A stretch of 64,000 nucleotides of DNA from Pseudoips prasinana (taxonomy: Eukaryota; Arthropoda; Insecta; Lepidoptera; Nolidae), in the NCBI GenBank assembly GCA_951640165.1, contig OX621240.1, positions 6,956,713 to 7,020,712 of the forward strand, read 5' to 3'. Below are positions 1 to 10,309 of the stretch, one piece after another. Position 1 is the stretch's first letter, and each line of letters starts with the position of its first letter. The position numbers and the translations under genes were made by a program. The notes below the pieces were generated by a model. It did not search any database, had not been told where the DNA came from, and saw only the letters and a list, made by a program, of their open reading frames with translations.

Positions 1-409
1 TCATGAAAGCTGATTTAACGATTGATGAAGTCATTTTTAACCCTTATTTATTTGAACGCCATTTAAAAAATCGATCTTTGGCGACTTAGCCCGTAGAGCC
101 CCTGGATGGATGAGGCACAGAAGAAATAACTTTAAACTGTTGGTGCCAGTTGTCATAAGCAGTCAGACATATTTGGTCAGCTTAGTTTTTATTGAAGTAA
201 AACTTCTGTACCACGCTTGACATAGGGAGTGCTGGTGAATGCGTAACGAGAGCATTAGAGCGTGTGAGGAAAACAGAAGTTAAGAGGGAGATATAGGTTG
301 GTGAAGATAGAAAGAGAGGCCTTACGTTTCGTATATTACTGTAGGGGCAAGAGGGAGGTGCGAACACATTTTTCTTTCTGTCTTTCTCTAGCATAGTTTA
401 AATAAAAAC

Positions 410-482
410 CCTGCTGCCCGTTCTCTGGTAGCTATTCCCTCGGACGACTTTTACGCCCCCCACGAGATGAGATATCACCGCC
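410..482 (-). mobile_element. RTE-derived mini-element, partial
   Basis: Reverse complement matches the 5' region of the RTE LINE at 34.63-34.75 kb: the CATCCCGTG-like, CGTCCGAGGGAATA-like and GAGAACGGGCAGCAG words occur in the same order. Neither the 3' RTE end nor a target duplication is visible, so this is a fragment. Confidence 0.65.
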
Positions 483-825
483 AAACTATTTTCATGTAAT
501 TTATGATCGATTTAGCCGTTGACTGTACTGCTTGTTCCGCAGATATCAAGAGACAGTAAAAGCAAGCTGTACGGCTTACGATCTCCATGTAATTCTTGAT
601 GTAACTATGACTACGATTGTTATAATGTAGGGCTAGTGTTCGGGGGCGAGCGTGTAAATGTGCTCGTGACGTACGCGGACCACCGGCGTGACCAAGAGAT
701 TTTCTAGGGCTGACACTATACAAGACTCATCGCACCAAGATTGATTTTAGTTTAATTTCATGATCAAGTTCTAGATGCCTAATTCTATGTAATAAACTAA
801 TTTTATTGCATTTTTGTTATGCTTA

Positions 826-1150
826 TAGGTTTGCGCTTGACCACGATCTCACCTGATGGTAAGTGAAGATGTGGTCGAAGGTGGACCGCGCGTACCTATC
901 AGATACCTGTTCACTCTAACCTTGAATAAACCCATGTTATATGAGTCTGGAAACACGTCGTTTGGGAGGTTGTTCCACAGCTTAGCCGTGCGTATGATCT
1001 TTTCAGCATATTAATGAAAAGGGTAGTGCATCTTACACCAAATATTGAGCGGAAGTAAGCGACACGTTAGAACCTGCTGACCATTATGCGCTCGGTACGC
1101 GTTTTAGTAAGCCATGTACTTTCATACGAGCTACATTAGAGGCTGTAATG
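826..1150 (-). pseudogene. LINE reverse transcriptase C-terminus and 3' UTR fragment
   Basis: Minus-strand translation of about 1000-850 reads TAKLWNNLPNDVFPDSYNMG followed by a short basic tail and a stop. The LWNxLP...F(K)...VNRYL pattern is the usual C-terminal end of many insect non-LTR retrotransposon reverse transcriptases. The upstream part carries stops, so it is a 5'-truncated dead copy. Clade not certain (CR1, Jockey or R1-like). Confidence 0.65.
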
Positions 1151-1199
1151 TTGTCGTTTCAGTGTGTCAAATCTAAAGTCTTCGCCAATTTGTGTGGCC

Positions 1200-1350
1200 A
1201 ACTATGGTCCTCTTATTCTCGTCTATGGGCACCTAAAGGGCAATGGAGATGCGTATCGTCGGAGTATCAATGCTAGAAAGAAATGTTGGAAGATATAGCC
1301 CAAAGAATTGCCTAAATGAAGTGACAGTGGGCGGTAAAGAAGTATGGTGA
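1200..1350 (+). mobile_element. Diverged RTE LINE fragment (RT C-terminal region)
   Basis: The stretch GATATAGCCCAAAGAATTGC plus GAAGTGACAGTGGGCGG aligns with 37535-37580 of the RTE copy in this window, and GGGCAATGGAGA at 1239 aligns with 37450. It has several small indels and is older than the 34.5-kb copy. Confidence 0.5.
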
Positions 1351-1929
1351 ATGGAGAACTCACAATATCTATTTATTATTTTTTTCGGCTTAAATTACAA
1401 GTGTTATCTTAAACTAGAATTATTATTTAGTTTATCTTAAGTTCAAAATTTGTAAATAATAAAATTAATTTTGTAAGTTGATTTATTTTTCAGTTATTTT
1501 TTGTTTCTGTGATAATTCATATGACATGTAAAGTGATAAATGAAATCCTAGTGCCGCAGCAATTCTTGCTGTAGCTAATTCAGAAGACACTCAAAGGTAA
1601 AAATATGTTTTAGTATATTATAATTTGATTTTGTTAAGTGTTTTTTCTTTTTATTAAAACTAAGAAGTGCTAACCCTGCTTAATAGTCTGTTTTACATGC
1701 AAATGGCTTGTAAGTTGCTTACATATGCACAACACTAAGATGTAATGTTTTGATAAACATGAAAACTGAAATAATGGACCCTTGTGGGTAATTAGACCTT
1801 TTCGGGTGATCTGCACTATTTAATGATTATCGGGAATCGCTTAACGATTTGTTTAGATATTAGTCGTGAGTTCCTATTTGCGTTTACCTGTACATTTATC
1901 GAGGTTAAACACAATTAACACAATTATAA
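1351..1929. other. AT-rich interval without recognised feature
   Basis: Apart from short T/A runs I see no coding frame, repeat second copy or tRNA-like box here. Confidence 0.5.
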
Positions 1930-2171
1930 TAGTAATATCTAGGGACAATGTCACACAGATCATCCTAGCCCCAAACTAAGAAAAGCTTGTACTATGGGTA
2001 CCAGGCGGCGATATACATACTTATATAGATAGATGAATACATAGAAAACATCCATGACTCAGAAACAAATATTTATGCTCATCACACAAATATTTGCACT
2101 TACCGGGATTCGAACCCAGGACCACCAGCTTTGTAGGCAGGAGCACTACCAACTAGGCTACGGTGATCGTC
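1930..2171 (-). mobile_element. SINE family A (tRNA-headed), full length
   Basis: On the minus strand the head carries box A (TAGCCTAGTTGGT) and box B (GGGTTCGAATCCCGG). Next comes the conserved body (ATTTGTGTGATGAGCAC, TTCTGAGTCATGGATG) and a tail ending CATTGTCCCTAGATATTA. Reference copies are at 12702 and 33525. Internal Pol III boxes and the (ATT)n tail make it a tRNA-derived SINE, not a tRNA gene. The box B region here reads GGGTTCGAATCCCGG with an adjacent CTTTG/CTTCG variant. Confidence 0.85.
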
Positions 2172-2324
2172 AAAGGGTGATATTAATGAATATTTACAAG
2201 GCAGTAATTACTAGTGTTGTTGTACGTTGTCAGCTACAAATTTAAGACCCCGTCTGAAAAAATGCGTGAGTAATAGCGTGAAAGTCGTCGAAGATTCAAA
2301 TTTGATGAGGGAGATGCATCAACA

Positions 2325-2478
2325 TATCTGATCGTCCTGAGTCACGGTGTAATTATCTACATAAGTATGTATTTACCAAGAAAAGTAGTATATATCTGGA
2401 TTACATAGAACCTACATGTTGTGCTTAGTTAGAAATCAGATGTGCGTGAGTAATGTCCCAGGATATTGTTATTATTTC
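2325..2478 (+). mobile_element. SINE family C, 3' portion
   Basis: Has the body GTATGTATTTAC..AGAAAAGTAGTAT and the tail AATGTCCCAGGATATTGTTATT typical of family C; the tRNA-like head is missing. Confidence 0.6.
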
Positions 2479-2771
2479 ACCACCAACACCTGCTCTCACA
2501 GGACCAGAAAAGACAGATTAATGAAGTTTTGAAAGGGTTAAACATATGTATGGATGCTCCCGCATACACCATCGGACTTCTTCCTGTTTTCATTAATTAA
2601 GAATTATTTACTATAGACCTATTGAAGAGTGTAAAAAGCATGTTTATGTTACCACGGAGATTCCACGCATAAACCTTTTAAAATATTGGCTTATTCGTAC
2701 ACAAAAGTGCTTTGAAGCTAAGGGAGAACATTTTGAGAAACAAATAATTAATTTTTGACCCGTCATAACAA

Positions 2772-2838
2772 TGTTGGGTGAATAAAAATCATGGAACTCG
2801 CGTTATCGTCATCGAAACCTTTACATGAGCTATATGAA
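2772..2838. repeat. 67-bp repeat unit, copy 1
   Basis: Matches 3147-3216 over its length (GGGTGAA.AAAAA, GAACTCGCGTTATCGTCATC, CATGAGCTATATGAA). Both copies lie a short way before an antisense SINE C, so either a small local duplication or the same composite insertion twice. Confidence 0.55.
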
Positions 2839-2894
2839 CTCTTAAGTCTTTTCGCCAAAAATTTAGATAGATGGTATTGGTTCTTAACCAACGA

Positions 2895-2985
2895 TACCTA
2901 CTACTTTTCTTTTGTAAATACATACTTATGTAACTAATTACACGCAGAGTGAAGACAAACAGACATGTTCATGCATATATCTTCT
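2895..2985 (-). mobile_element. SINE family C, internal fragment
   Basis: Minus-strand match to the family C body (CTTTTGTAAATACATACTTAT, GACAAACAGACATGTTCATGCA); both ends are missing. Confidence 0.55.
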
Positions 2986-3146
2986 TTCTTTTCTGCAGAT
3001 TCTGCAATTTATCTATGTTGCAGGGTTAGACACGGAAGTTTAGTTGGAGCGGCGAGCACAATAGTTCATCACTGGACGCAGTGTTACCAGGACCAACTGG
3101 AAATAGCCGCCGCCAGAAGAATAATAATAAGAATTATATATATGTG

Positions 3147-3216
3147 TACTTTTGGGTGAACAAAAAGCGTGAAACTCACGTCATTGTTATCACACGTTTC
3201 CCATGAGCTATATGAA
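3147..3216. repeat. 67-bp repeat unit, copy 2
   Basis: Second copy of the unit at 2772-2838, followed directly by the antisense SINE C at 3221. Confidence 0.55.
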
Positions 3217-3220
3217 TATA

Positions 3221-3482
3221 ATAATAATAATTTCCTGGGACATTATTTACAGACGGCCATCTGATCCCAAACTAAGTAGAGCTTGTACTATGGAAACCAG
3301 ATAACTGATAGACTACATATACTACTTTACTTTTGTAAATACCAACTTATATAGATAATTACACCCAGACTCAGGACAAACAAACATGTTTATGCACACA
3401 AATATTTGTCTTGGGTGGGAATCGAACCCACGACCTCCGGCGTGAAAAGCAAACATTTGCTAACCACGCCAACAGGCCCGTC
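3221..3482 (-). mobile_element. SINE family C, full length
   Basis: Reverse complement has a tRNA-like head with box A around TTGGCGTGGTTAGC and box B GGTTCGATTCCCACCC. The body (TGCATAAACATGTTTGTTTG) and a tail TTTGGGATCAGATGGCC...GTCCCAGGAAATTATT follow. It is one of the two most frequent SINEs in this window. Confidence 0.85.
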
Positions 3483-4006
3483 AAATAAAATATCTACATA
3501 GCTATACCTCCGTGCGTAATTGATATAAATTGTACATATGTAAAGTATATCTCTATGTGAAGTGTCAACTATCATATAGTACATTATTTAGATTTGAAGT
3601 GTTAAAAATATTTCGCATTCCCCAAAGTATGGCAATTCACGCATGTTTCTTTTTACTTTAAAAAGATAAGAGGTATCTAATTCTTAAGTTATAGCGGATG
3701 AAGTCGCGGGATGAATATAGTTGTAGTATATATTTATTTTCGCTCAAATCATCGTGATATAGTAATGATTCCCTTTGATAGATGGTAGCTGGACCGCTAA
3801 TTTATAAGGACTTAGCATCGTGTGCTGCACAGAATTACTTCGTGATTTCAGTTAATTAGTTCTGATTCCCTTTTAATAGCTGAGTGCGAGTGGCTATCGC
3901 CATTATTTATAATACCGATAACTGATGGGCTAAATTTAAGGAGCACAGTAATAGTTTAGTCATTACAGATATTGCTGGCGATTCACTGTTAAACACGTTA
4001 AAAAAA

Positions 4007-4122
4007 ATATATTTGGGATTTTTCTGTGAAAAGATAAATTTCTTAGTATCAGCCCGAAGAATGGGAGTTGGTGGTATTATACCCCCGTGCCTCGGAGAGC
4101 ACATAATGCCTCGCTCATGTAC
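4007..4122 (+). mobile_element. SINE family B, left half (split by MITE)
   Basis: Shows the family B block GGGATTTTTCTGTGAA...TATCAGCCCGAAG...GTGGTATTATACCCCCGTGC. It runs up to GTAC at 4119-4122 and resumes at GTACCTGACCTCTTTCC at 4597. Other family B copies have the two halves joined, so the gap is an insertion. Confidence 0.8.
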
Positions 4123-4600
4123 AGACGCCAGCACATCCAGCTACCCCAATCTATCAAATACGTAAGTAATTTGTCTAAGTGGTAATAGCGCCTTTTTCGT
4201 CTTCGAGCGTGGTACGCTCTTGCCGCTTCTAGTAGCACTATACATGCAATAAATGTGCTTCCTATACTAGTTTGACCATTCATGTTCAACTGATCTACAA
4301 GCGAATCATTATATATATATTTTTTTCTTTATCTACCCCATTTTGTTTAATATTTTTCTATAGACATAACTTGTGTATTGTAAATTAAATTAAGTAACCG
4401 CCCGATTAGTATTTAAGAACCTTTTGTTTAATTTGTTAAATATGTTTCTCATGTAAGTGAATTGTATTCTTTTGAGGAATAAAGATCTTAAACCAGAAAT
4501 TTATTTCATACATTTTCAACTTTATAACAAAAGCATAAGGTTCACTTTCAATTGTGGAAATGTGACAGATTGGGGTAGCTTGATGTGCTGACGTCGGTAC
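4119..4600. mobile_element. Palindromic MITE inserted in SINE B, internally expanded
   Basis: The outer ends are GTACAGACGCCAGCACATCC and the inverse ...GATGTGCTGACGTCGGTAC, as in the 141-bp copies at 17519 and 41329. The interior is about 340 bp longer than in those copies, so it has gained unrelated sequence or is an older, longer version. GTAC flanks both ends and is present once in uninterrupted SINE B, giving a TA or GTAC target duplication. Confidence 0.7.
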
Positions 4601-4752
4601 CTGACCTCTTTCCGGGCGTGTCGCTAGTCGTCCCATCGGACCATGTGAGTGATGGAATAGAAAGTGCCCCTGTGTTGCTGCGCACACATGTGCACTATAA
4701 TATGTCCCGCGCAGATGGCTTATCTCTGTTGAGACTAGTCGGTAAGGTGAAA
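4597..4752 (+). mobile_element. SINE family B, right half
   Basis: Continuation of the copy at 4007: TTTCCGGGCGTGTCGCTAGTCG, GAGTGATGGAATAGAAAGTG and TATAATATGTCCCGCGCAG are the family B 3' body. Confidence 0.8.
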
Positions 4753-4759
4753 AGATTAG

Positions 4760-4881
4760 GCGCAGGACCAACAGCTTCATGTCCCGCTTCTAATAGCACT
4801 GTTTGGCCCTACACGGGAGTTGAACCCTGGCCCTCATTATTTGCATTCAAACATGCTGACGCTAGACCAACAAGACGGTAA
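4760..4881 (-). mobile_element. SINE B-like 5' fragment
   Basis: On the minus strand a tRNA-like head reads TTGGTCTAGCGTCAGC (box A side) and GGTTCAACTCCC (box B). Body sequence is degraded. Confidence 0.5.
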
Positions 4882-4919
4882 TCAAGTTATTATTGATAAC
4901 CAATGAGATTCAATTTGAG

Positions 4920-5095
4920 GAGTTGGAGTAAGAACTCGTCTCCTAGCCCGGCAGCTTGACGTTCCCTTGGAGGCACGGGCGTATAACACCACCAACATCC
5001 ACACTCGGACTCCTAATAACTCTTTTTGCCCTGAAACAGGAGTTGAACCCTGGCTCTTATTATTTGCACTTGAACACGCTGACTCTAGACCAACA
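4920..5095 (-). mobile_element. SINE B-like copy, short and diverged
   Basis: Second antisense tRNA-like head (TTGGTCTAGAGTCAGCGTG, box B GGTTCAACTCC), preceded by a partial body containing a GTGCCTCC/GCACGGGCG motif on the plus strand. Tandem with the previous fragment. Confidence 0.5.
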
Positions 5096-5191
5096 AAAAT
5101 GATTGATATTGGAGATAATATTAGTGTAGTATAGTTATAATATTAGTGTGATACATTTAGAAGCAATATTTTTTTCCTCGTTAATATTTCT

Positions 5192-5437
5192 AAGATGGTT
5201 TTGCTTTGTGGTGACGGCGAAGAATATCATCACCCTATCTCATCCCGTGGAGGCGTTGAAATCGTCCCGAGGGAATAAGTACCTATCAGAGAACGGGCAG
5301 CAGCGTTTTTCTTTGAACTATGAAAACTATCAAACTGCGATCTTCAACCCGTCTGCTAGGCGTGGCGATTATGGCATATCCCCTAATTCTTTAGGTAGGC
5401 TTGTTCAGCAGTGGACTAAAGTCATGAAGATGGTTTT
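5192..5437 (+). mobile_element. RTE-derived mini-element with 11-bp target duplication
   Basis: The element spans about 5204-5426 and is flanked by AAGATGGTTTT at 5192-5202 and 5427-5437. It begins TGTGGTGACGGCGAAGAAT, the 5' end of the RTE LINE at 34.63 kb. It continues through GAGAACGGGCAGCAG and AGGCGTGGCGATTATGGCAT, then jumps to the RTE 3' end (TTCAGCAGTGGACT...TCATG). The endonuclease and RT are absent. Perfect flanks show it moved as a unit. Confidence 0.8.
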
Positions 5438-5464
5438 TGTTAGTCATTGTTAAGTATAACTATG

Positions 5465-5713
5465 GACGGTCATCTTAGCCTAGTTGGTAGTGCTCCTGCC
5501 TACGAAGCTGGTAGTGGTCCTGGGTTCGAATCCCGGTAAGTGCAAATATTTGTGTGATGAGCACGAATAATTGTTTCTGAGTCATGGATGTTTTCTATGT
5601 ATATAAGTATTTCTATATCTATATAAATATGTATATCGTCGCCTGGGACCCATAGTACAAGCTTTGCTTAGTTTGGGGCTAGGATGATCAGTGTGACATT
5701 GTCCCTAGATATA
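5465..5713 (+). mobile_element. SINE family A, full length
   Basis: Head with box A TAGCCTAGTTGGTAG and box B GGGTTCGAATCCCGG, with an extra TAG in the anticodon-arm region compared with other copies. Tail ends TTGTCCCTAGATATA. Confidence 0.85.
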
Positions 5714-5819
5714 AAAAAATAAAAAATAACTTTCGTGATTGGAGAATGAGCACTGTCGCCTGAGATACAGGCGTCAAGCCTAGGTGAGGTACAGATGTAA
5801 ATTGTTAATTAGACTTAAG

Positions 5820-6012
5820 TACTTAATGCTGAGGCAGGCCTCTTACAAGATAGCCGGGGGTTACGGAAATATCGTTTGTTCCCCCGACCCCCGGCGCAGG
5901 TGTGAGATGGAACACCGGGGTGGTTTTTAGTCAGTAGGAGTCTGACAGACCCCTCCGCCTCCCCCAAGGCGGAGGACATCCATGCAGGATTTTCCACCCC
6001 GCAAAAAAAAGA
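5820..6012. other. GC-rich block, unclassified repeat-like sequence
   Basis: Distinctly GC-rich against the surroundings (CCCCCGACCCCCGGCGCAGG, CACCGGGGTGGTTTTTAG, CTCCGCCTCCCCCAAGGCGG). No second copy in the window and no coding frame I recognise. It directly precedes an RTE 3' end, so it may be part of a retrotransposed unit. Confidence 0.35.
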
Positions 6013-6088
6013 CAGCGCAAGACCAGCAATTGTGGAGATCTTTAGGGTCTTTGTCCAGCAGTGGGCGTCTTTCGGCTGATATGATGAC
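6013..6088 (+). mobile_element. RTE LINE 3'-end fragment
   Basis: GCGCAAGACCAGCAATTGTG then TTTGTCCAGCAGTGGGCGTC and TTTCGGCTGATATGATGA, the 3' terminal sequence found on many RTE fragments here, ending in the (ATG)n tail. Confidence 0.7.
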
Positions 6089-6169
6089 AGAATAGTTTTA
6101 CCAGTGATTCCTAGGACAACTTTATACAAGAAAAGTAGCTACGTGATGTGTGGACGTATATTTAATAAA

Positions 6170-6282
6170 TATAATAATAATAATATATTTATTTATATAT
6201 TATTGTTTTCTTTTTTATTTCAATTTTATAGATATAAATATGTAAAAAATAAGAACTATAAATAAATAATTTGGAATAATAA
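6170..6282 (+). repeat. LINE 3' tail repeat, copy 1
   Basis: Nearly identical to 63735-63842 (TTTTCTTTTTT.TTTCAATTT, ATAGATATAAATATGT, AATAAATAATTTGGAATAAT). The second copy follows a LINE reverse transcriptase C-terminus, so this is probably the same LINE's 3' end. Confidence 0.65.
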
Positions 6283-6778
6283 TAATATCTAGGGGCAATG
6301 TCACACAGATCATCCTAGCCCCAAACTAAGCAAAGCTTGTACTATGGGTACCAGGCGACGATATACATACTTATATAGATAGATAAATAGAATAGAATAA
6401 AATAGAATACTCTTTATTGTACACCAGAAGAATACATATTTTATAGGATATTACATAAACAAGTTGTACAAAGGGCAAAGTCTTATCGCATAAAGCGATC
6501 TCTTCCAGACAACCTTAGGATGGATAGGAGCTGAACAATAACTAATAGCAGTAGGTGTGCAACAAGACATACACCAAAATTGTAGTATATCCACAAAAAA
6601 AAAATGATATTTAATAAATTAAAATACTTATAGACAAAGAAAACATCCATGACTCAGAAACAAATATTCGTGCTCATCACACAAATATTTGCACTTACCG
6701 GGATTTCGAATCCCGGTAAGTCCCAGGACCACCAGCTTCGTAGGCAGGAGCACTACCAACTAGGCTACGGTGACCGTC
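6283..6778 (-). mobile_element. SINE family A, interrupted by a LINE 3' fragment
   Basis: Tail portion 6283-6390 and head portion about 6636-6778 make one antisense family A SINE. Between them lies the foreign piece at 6391-6635. In the box B region a small palindrome is formed by an inverted extra copy (CTTACCGGGAT next to ATCCCGGTAAG). Confidence 0.8.
6391..6635 (-). mobile_element. LINE 3'-end fragment inside SINE A
   Basis: Minus-strand sequence contains GGTTGTCTGGAAGAGATCGC and GGTGTACAATAAAGAGTATT, matching the 3' UTR of the LINE fragments at 45530-45650 and 52130-52260. It ends in an A/T-rich tail. Confidence 0.65.
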
Positions 6779-6792
6779 AAATAATAATAATA

Positions 6793-7036
6793 AGTTGCCT
6801 GTTGATATTAAGGAACTACCACTTCCGAAATTTAAAAAAACTCAAAATATGGCTGTTAGAGAGAACATTTTACACGGTAGCTGACTTCTTTAATAGGACT
6901 TAACGTAGAAATTACTTTAAGTATTAGCATGTCACTATGTATACATGACTAAGTGTTGTGGATCTGTTTTTATATCTCCTCAATTGTTTGTACCAACATT
7001 TATGGCAAATAAATAAATATCTATCTATCTATCTGA
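6793..7036 (+). pseudogene. Jockey/CR1-type LINE C-terminus with (TATC)n tail
   Basis: The plus-strand reading LPVDIKELPLPKFKK...WLLERTFYTVADFFNRT is the characteristic C-terminal end of Jockey/CR1-like reverse transcriptases (compare the copy at 48285-48713). A small frame slip near 6830 breaks it. The 3' end is AAATAAATAAATATCTATCTATC. It is 5'-truncated. Confidence 0.7.
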
Positions 7037-7339
7037 TGATGATTTACTGAATAAAGATATTATTTTATAAATATCCCGACTAATCCGGTTAGGCATAAAG
7101 TGTGTATGAATTAAATAAATAAATTGTTCTAAAGAGCACTTCCGATTGATATCTTAAACGAATGACAGTTAATGGCCGCTGCCAATCTCTTTAAGTATTT
7201 TAATTGGTTACTGTTTAGATTACTCATCCACCTGTCAATTTGTGAAGTGGACTATTATTAAGTTTTTATTTGGTGATTAGTTTAAATATTCTCGTACATG
7301 TAATGAATTAGTAAGTAGCTTAAAATTGTAGGTACAATG

Positions 7340-7674
7340 AATCCTCCTGGTTGAATTTTGCCCACGTGGCGGTCAGTCTCAATGGAGACGCACGGGTCAT
7401 ATTATAGTGCATAAGTGTGTGCGCAAACACGTGATCATGATCCGATGGGACAGCTAGCGACTTGACCGGAAAGAGTTTAGGTACAGGACTGACGGCTTTA
7501 CGTGTTCTCCGAGGCACGGGGATGTGATACAGCCAACTCCCAAAATTTGGGTTTAAAAAAAAAAATTCTAAGCAGGAAACCTCCATAATCAGTTTTTGGC
7601 CCGACCCAGGATTTGAACCCAGGAGCTTGTTATCTGCGGTTGATTACGCTACTTAGACTAACGAGACGGTCATT
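7340..7674 (-). mobile_element. SINE family B, near full length
   Basis: Minus-strand head GTCTCGTTAGTCTAAGTAGC with box B GGTTCAAATCCTGG. The body has GCCTCGGAGAACACGTAAAG and GGATCATGATCACGTG, and it ends near CATTGAGACTGACCGCCACG. Confidence 0.75.
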
Positions 7675-7704
7675 GCTATATACGACCATAATATAATAAG
7701 GCAA

Positions 7705-8643
7705 TCAATGCTATTTATGAGTAAGAAAAAAATTGTAAAGAACTTATTATAACTAGTAATATAATCTATATATCATGCTATATATAATGTGAGTAAGACT
7801 AACATAATATAGAACTTATTTTAATGAGTAATATAATCTACATATGTAATTATCATGTTATATATGAGTAAGACGAACATAATGAAGAACTTATTTTAAC
7901 GAGTAATATAATCTACATATCATGAAATATATGAGTAAGACGATCATAATGAAGAACTTATTTTAACGAGTAATATAATCTACATATCATGCTATATATG
8001 AGTAAGACTAACACAATGAAGAACTTATTTTAACGAGCAATATAATCTATACATCAAGCTATTTAAGACTAACATAATGAAGAACTTATTTCAACGAGTA
8101 ATATAATCTACATATCATGCTATATATGAGTAAGACGAACATAATGAAGAACTACTTTAACTAGTAATATAATCTACATACCATGCTATATATGAGTAAG
8201 ACTAACATAATGAAGAACTTATTTTAACGAGTAATATAATCTACATGTCATGATATATATGAGTAAGACGAACATAATGAAGAACTTATTTTAACGAGTA
8301 ATATAATCTACATATCATGCTATATATGAGTAAGACTAACATAATGAAGAACTTATTTTAACGAGTAATATAATCTATATATCAAGCTATATACGAGTAA
8401 GACTTACATAATGAAGAACTTATTTCAACGAGTAATATGATCTATATATAATGCAATATATGAGTAAGACTAACATAATGAAGTACTTATTTTAACGGGT
8501 AATATAATCAATATACAATGCAGTAAATGAGTAAGACTAACATAATGAAGAACTTAATATAACGAGTAATATAATCTATATATTATGCAATATATGAGTA
8601 AGAGTAACATAATTAAGAACTTATTTTAACGAGTAACATAATG
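7705..8643. repeat. Minisatellite of about 67-bp units, ~14 copies
   Basis: The unit is close to GAGTAATATAATCTACATAT + CATGCTATATATGAGTAAGA + CTAACATAATGAAGAACTTA + TTTTAAC. Copies differ by point changes and a few deletions (a shorter unit near 8050-8100). Repeats become more diverged at both edges, as expected from unequal exchange. No coding capacity. Confidence 0.9.
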
Positions 8644-8649
8644 CAATAT

Positions 8650-8797
8650 TACTTTGTAAATGAAAAACTGTAATTGCTTATAAGCCCACGTCTTATTTAT
8701 GAGGATATTAGCATACCGATTTGAGCGAGACATGTTCAAGTAATTTTAATCTATCTAACATCTGTAAATAACATGTTTCTTGTGAATAAAGATTGAA
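8650..8797 (+). mobile_element. Possible LINE 3' UTR fragment
   Basis: Ends GTGAATAAAGATTGAATTGAA, similar to the small insert at 21475-21520 (GTGAATAAATAAATTGAATT). Both resemble 3' ends of non-LTR elements. No coding remnant is seen. Confidence 0.3.
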
Positions 8798-8889
8798 TTG
8801 AAGTGATTATGTATTCATGTAAGTTGATATTTATGCATATGTTGATTCATTTATGCTTAGTTATTTATAATATGTATATTATGATTGAC

Positions 8890-9312
8890 TGCATCGTTCG
8901 TCTAGCTGTAGCATGTTCAACTGCAGAAAATGAGGTCCTGGGTTCATATCTCGAGTCGGGTCAATATTTAGGGTCTTTTTCTGGAAATAAACATCTCTGT
9001 ATCAGCCCCAACTTTGGCAGTAGGCGGTATTATACTCCCGTGCCTCGGAGACCACATAAAAGCTTCGGTCCTGTACCTTACCCTATTTCCAGTCGTGTTG
9101 CAAGTCGTTCAATCGGATCATGAGAGTGATGGAATAGAAAGTGCACCTGTGTTTGCGCACACATTTGTTCACTTTAATATGTCCCGCGCAGATGGGTAGT
9201 CTCCATTGTCGTGGTCGTCTCCATTCTTCAGTATTTACTTTTGTTGTCTGAAAGAGCTCACATTTTGTGTTATTGCGTTTGGTGAACATTAAAGAGTTTA
9301 TCAATCTATCTA
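8890..9312 (+). mobile_element. SINE family B, full length with (TATC)n tail
   Basis: Head CGTCTAGCTGTAGCATGTTC...GGTCCTGGGTTCATATC (box B slightly altered), body TCGGAGACCACATAAAAGC and GGATCATGAGAGTGATGG. The 3' part TTGTGTTATTGCGTTTGGTG leads to TTTATCAATCTATCTATC. It is the most complete sense copy of this family. Confidence 0.8.
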
Positions 9313-9352
9313 TCTCATCCCGTGGAGGTCGTAGAAGCGTTTCAAGGAAAAT
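9312..9352 (+). mobile_element. RTE 5'-region fragment
   Basis: TCATCCCGTGGAGGTCGTAG is the RTE mini-element 5' block; it is very short and abuts the SINE B tail. Confidence 0.4.
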
Positions 9353-9541
9353 CTTTGTTATGAAATAAAGGAGAGACTCTAGGTATTGCAGACATCATAG
9401 TCTGATCGCCAGACCATGTAAAGCGTGACTTTTATGGCATGGGAGAGTCCAGTAGTGCATGTCTTACCGCTAATATTACGAAATAGAAAACCGTATCGCC
9501 GCCGCTATCAATATGTAATTTTAATTAAAAATAAGGTTCCA

Positions 9542-9854
9542 TCTATACATATAATAAAATCGTAGCAAAGTCAAAACTGTACATTGAATATTTTTTTAAA
9601 AGGATTCTTGGGGTGTGATCTACAATCGGTATCGAAGCCAAAAAAATAGTTTTTAGAATTTTAGTCTGTTTGTCTGTATGTATGTCCGAGCTAAACTCAA
9701 AAAGTAATGCATGGATTGACTTCAAATTTTGTATGAATATTACTTAGAGGTCGGGTCAACATATAGGCTACATATTATCATGCTATCACCTACGGGGGAG
9801 GAGCTGTGATGATTTATAAGGTTTAACGCGGGTAAAACAGCGGGGCACAGCTAG
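9542..9854 (+). mobile_element. Non-autonomous Helitron, complete
   Basis: Starts TCTATACATATAATAAAATC and ends GCGGGTAAAACAGCGGGGCA + CAGCTAG. These are the Helitron hallmarks: 5' TC, a 3' hairpin (GCGGG...CAGC/CCGC) and terminal CTAG (CTRR). It lies between host A (9541) and T (9855) with no target duplication. No Rep/helicase is encoded, so it depends on an autonomous partner. Length 313 bp, similar to five other copies here. Confidence 0.9.
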
Positions 9855-9855
9855 T

Positions 9856-10309
9856 ATGAAATAAATTTTATTGTAACCAACTCTCAGTCTAGACAGTCTA
9901 TTAAACCGTTAAACACATATTTAAATGCCTCGCTTCTAATTTCATGCATGGACAGACCATCAGATCAGAAATATCATAACAATGACTAACAAAATGCTTC
10001 GATCGGTACATACAAGAAATTAATTAAAATTTCGCTCCGATAAGTCTTTGTGAATTGTATATTTGTATTTCAGTTCTGATTTCCGGTTCAACAGTCGTAC
10101 TAAACACATATAATTAATAGTTTAACCAACCTCATACGAAAGATGTTATGAATACTGCTGTATGTGTTACTTTTGTATCTATGGTACGTTTTTATATTGA
10201 TTATATACCGATTGTGATAATATATTTTTATCGCTAGGGTATGTTTTCGGAATGAGCCTATATAAATGTTGCTATGTATAAAAGCCTATATAAAAGAGCC
10301 CTATATAAT
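9856..10309. other. AT-rich interval, nothing recognised
   Basis: No repeat partner elsewhere in the window, no tRNA-like boxes and no open frame with coding character. Confidence 0.4.

Noticed and set aside
7705..8643. CRISPR-like array
   Set aside because: Units are contiguous with no spacers and the context is an animal genome; it is a minisatellite.
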